Shown: positions 6,793-7,117 of the stretch, piece after piece | How the letters are laid out: the number at the start of each line of letters is the position of its first letter | How positions within the stretch are numbered: the stretch's first letter is position 1 | Assembly: GCA_021163015.1 (NCBI GenBank) | Contig: JAGGXO010000058.1 | Coordinates: forward strand, 1 to 7,117 | Reading direction: 5' to 3' | Length of the DNA stretch: 7,117 bases | Source: Candidatus Bipolaricaulota bacterium | GTDB taxonomy: Bacteria; Bipolaricaulota; Bipolaricaulia; UBA7950; UBA9294 | Position numbers and translations under genes: made by a program | Notes under the pieces: generated by a model | The model's input: the letters and a program-made list of their open reading frames with translations, nothing else | What the model was told of the DNA's origin: nothing | The model's database searches: none

Positions 6793-7117
6793 TATCCTTC
6801 ACCGGTGCAACAAGAGAGATGACTCCCGATGCGGCCAGTTCATCATCGACGCTCGCTTCAACCTTCGCCTTCAGCAGACCAGTTCGCACCCGCAAAACGC
6901 GTGCAGTAAGGATTAACTGGTCCCCAGGGATCACCTTACGCCGGAAGCGCGCCTCATCTACACCAACAAGGTAGCCTTCCCCTTGCCCGTCTCTGGCAAG
7001 GAGGAAGGCAGCGGTCTGAGCCATCGCCTCCAGGATAAGGGTCCCCGGCATCACCGCCTGTAACGGCTCTGGAAAGTGCCCCTGAAAGAAGGGCTCGTTG
7101 ATCGTCACGTTCTTCAC
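6782..7117 (-). CDS. fabZ: FabZ-type 3-hydroxyacyl-ACP dehydratase (5' end cut by window edge)
   Basis: Hot-dog-fold dehydratase of type II fatty-acid synthesis that removes water from 3-hydroxyacyl-ACP in each elongation round. 111 residues are visible. The first visible codon (GTG) is almost certainly an internal valine, because VKNVTINEPFFQGHFP aligns with the middle of FabZ rather than its start, so roughly 40 N-terminal residues lie outside the window. The catalytic pair is present: the His of FQGHFP (visible residue 14) and the Glu of LILEAMAQ (visible residue 30). DEARFRRKVIPGDQL (54-68) is the usual FabZ signature further on. The stretch between GHFP and MPG is six residues (EPLQAV) where common FabZ proteins have four. 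The stop lies inside the start of the formiminotransferase gene. FabA is less likely given the FabZ-like signatures. Confidence 0.92.
   Translation of the reverse strand: MKNVTINEPFFQGHFPEPLQAVMPGTLILEAMAQTAAFLLARDGQGEGYLVGVDEARFRRKVIPGDQLILTARVLRVRTGLLKAKVEASVDDELAASGVISLVAPVKDNVG

Noticed and set aside
7115..7117. GTG at the right edge as the true fabZ start
   Set aside because: The encoded sequence aligns to an internal FabZ position just before the catalytic GHFP motif, so the start lies outside the window.

Overview
This window is one co-directional gene block on the minus strand. It reads from right to left and carries seven protein-coding genes, two of them cut by the window edges: fabZ (5' end missing), a glutamate formiminotransferase (ftcD-like), murD, ftsW, murG, murC and murB (only the last few codons missing). 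It is a division and cell-wall (dcw-type) cluster from a bacterium that makes peptidoglycan. I see no RNA genes, insertion sequences, CRISPR arrays, tRNAs or phage genes. I cannot place the organism from sequence alone. The MurB is the short (type II) form. Start codons are mixed ATG, GTG and TTG, and AAGGAG-type ribosome binding sites are strong at several genes.

Layout in transcription order: fabZ (7117 to 6782) overlaps the formiminotransferase (6792 to 5878) by 11 nt. The formiminotransferase overlaps murD (5891 to 4581) by 14 nt. The only real gap (134 nt, 4447-4580) follows. It holds a 7-bp inverted repeat flanking a TTGACA hexamer, but no convincing complete promoter. After it, ftsW (4446 to 3364), murG (3364 to 2237), murC (2240 to 861) and murB (921 to beyond 1) are packed with 1-nt, 4-nt and 61-nt overlaps. 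The layout suggests one polycistronic, translationally coupled unit, possibly with a secondary signal before ftsW.

How the genes work together: MurB reduces UDP-GlcNAc-enolpyruvate to UDP-MurNAc, MurC adds the first peptide residue and MurD adds D-Glu. MurG converts lipid I to lipid II, and FtsW polymerises lipid II at the septum. FabZ belongs to fatty-acid elongation and so links the cluster to membrane synthesis. The formiminotransferase belongs to folate one-carbon or histidine metabolism. It is the odd member: in most dcw clusters mraY or murE/murF lies immediately upstream of murD.

I did not find a new defence, mobile or regulatory system. The points worth a second look are the formiminotransferase tightly embedded between fabZ and murD, the long murC/murB overlap, a cysteine at the usual serine general-acid position of MurB, motif deviations in MurC, and the inverted repeat before ftsW.
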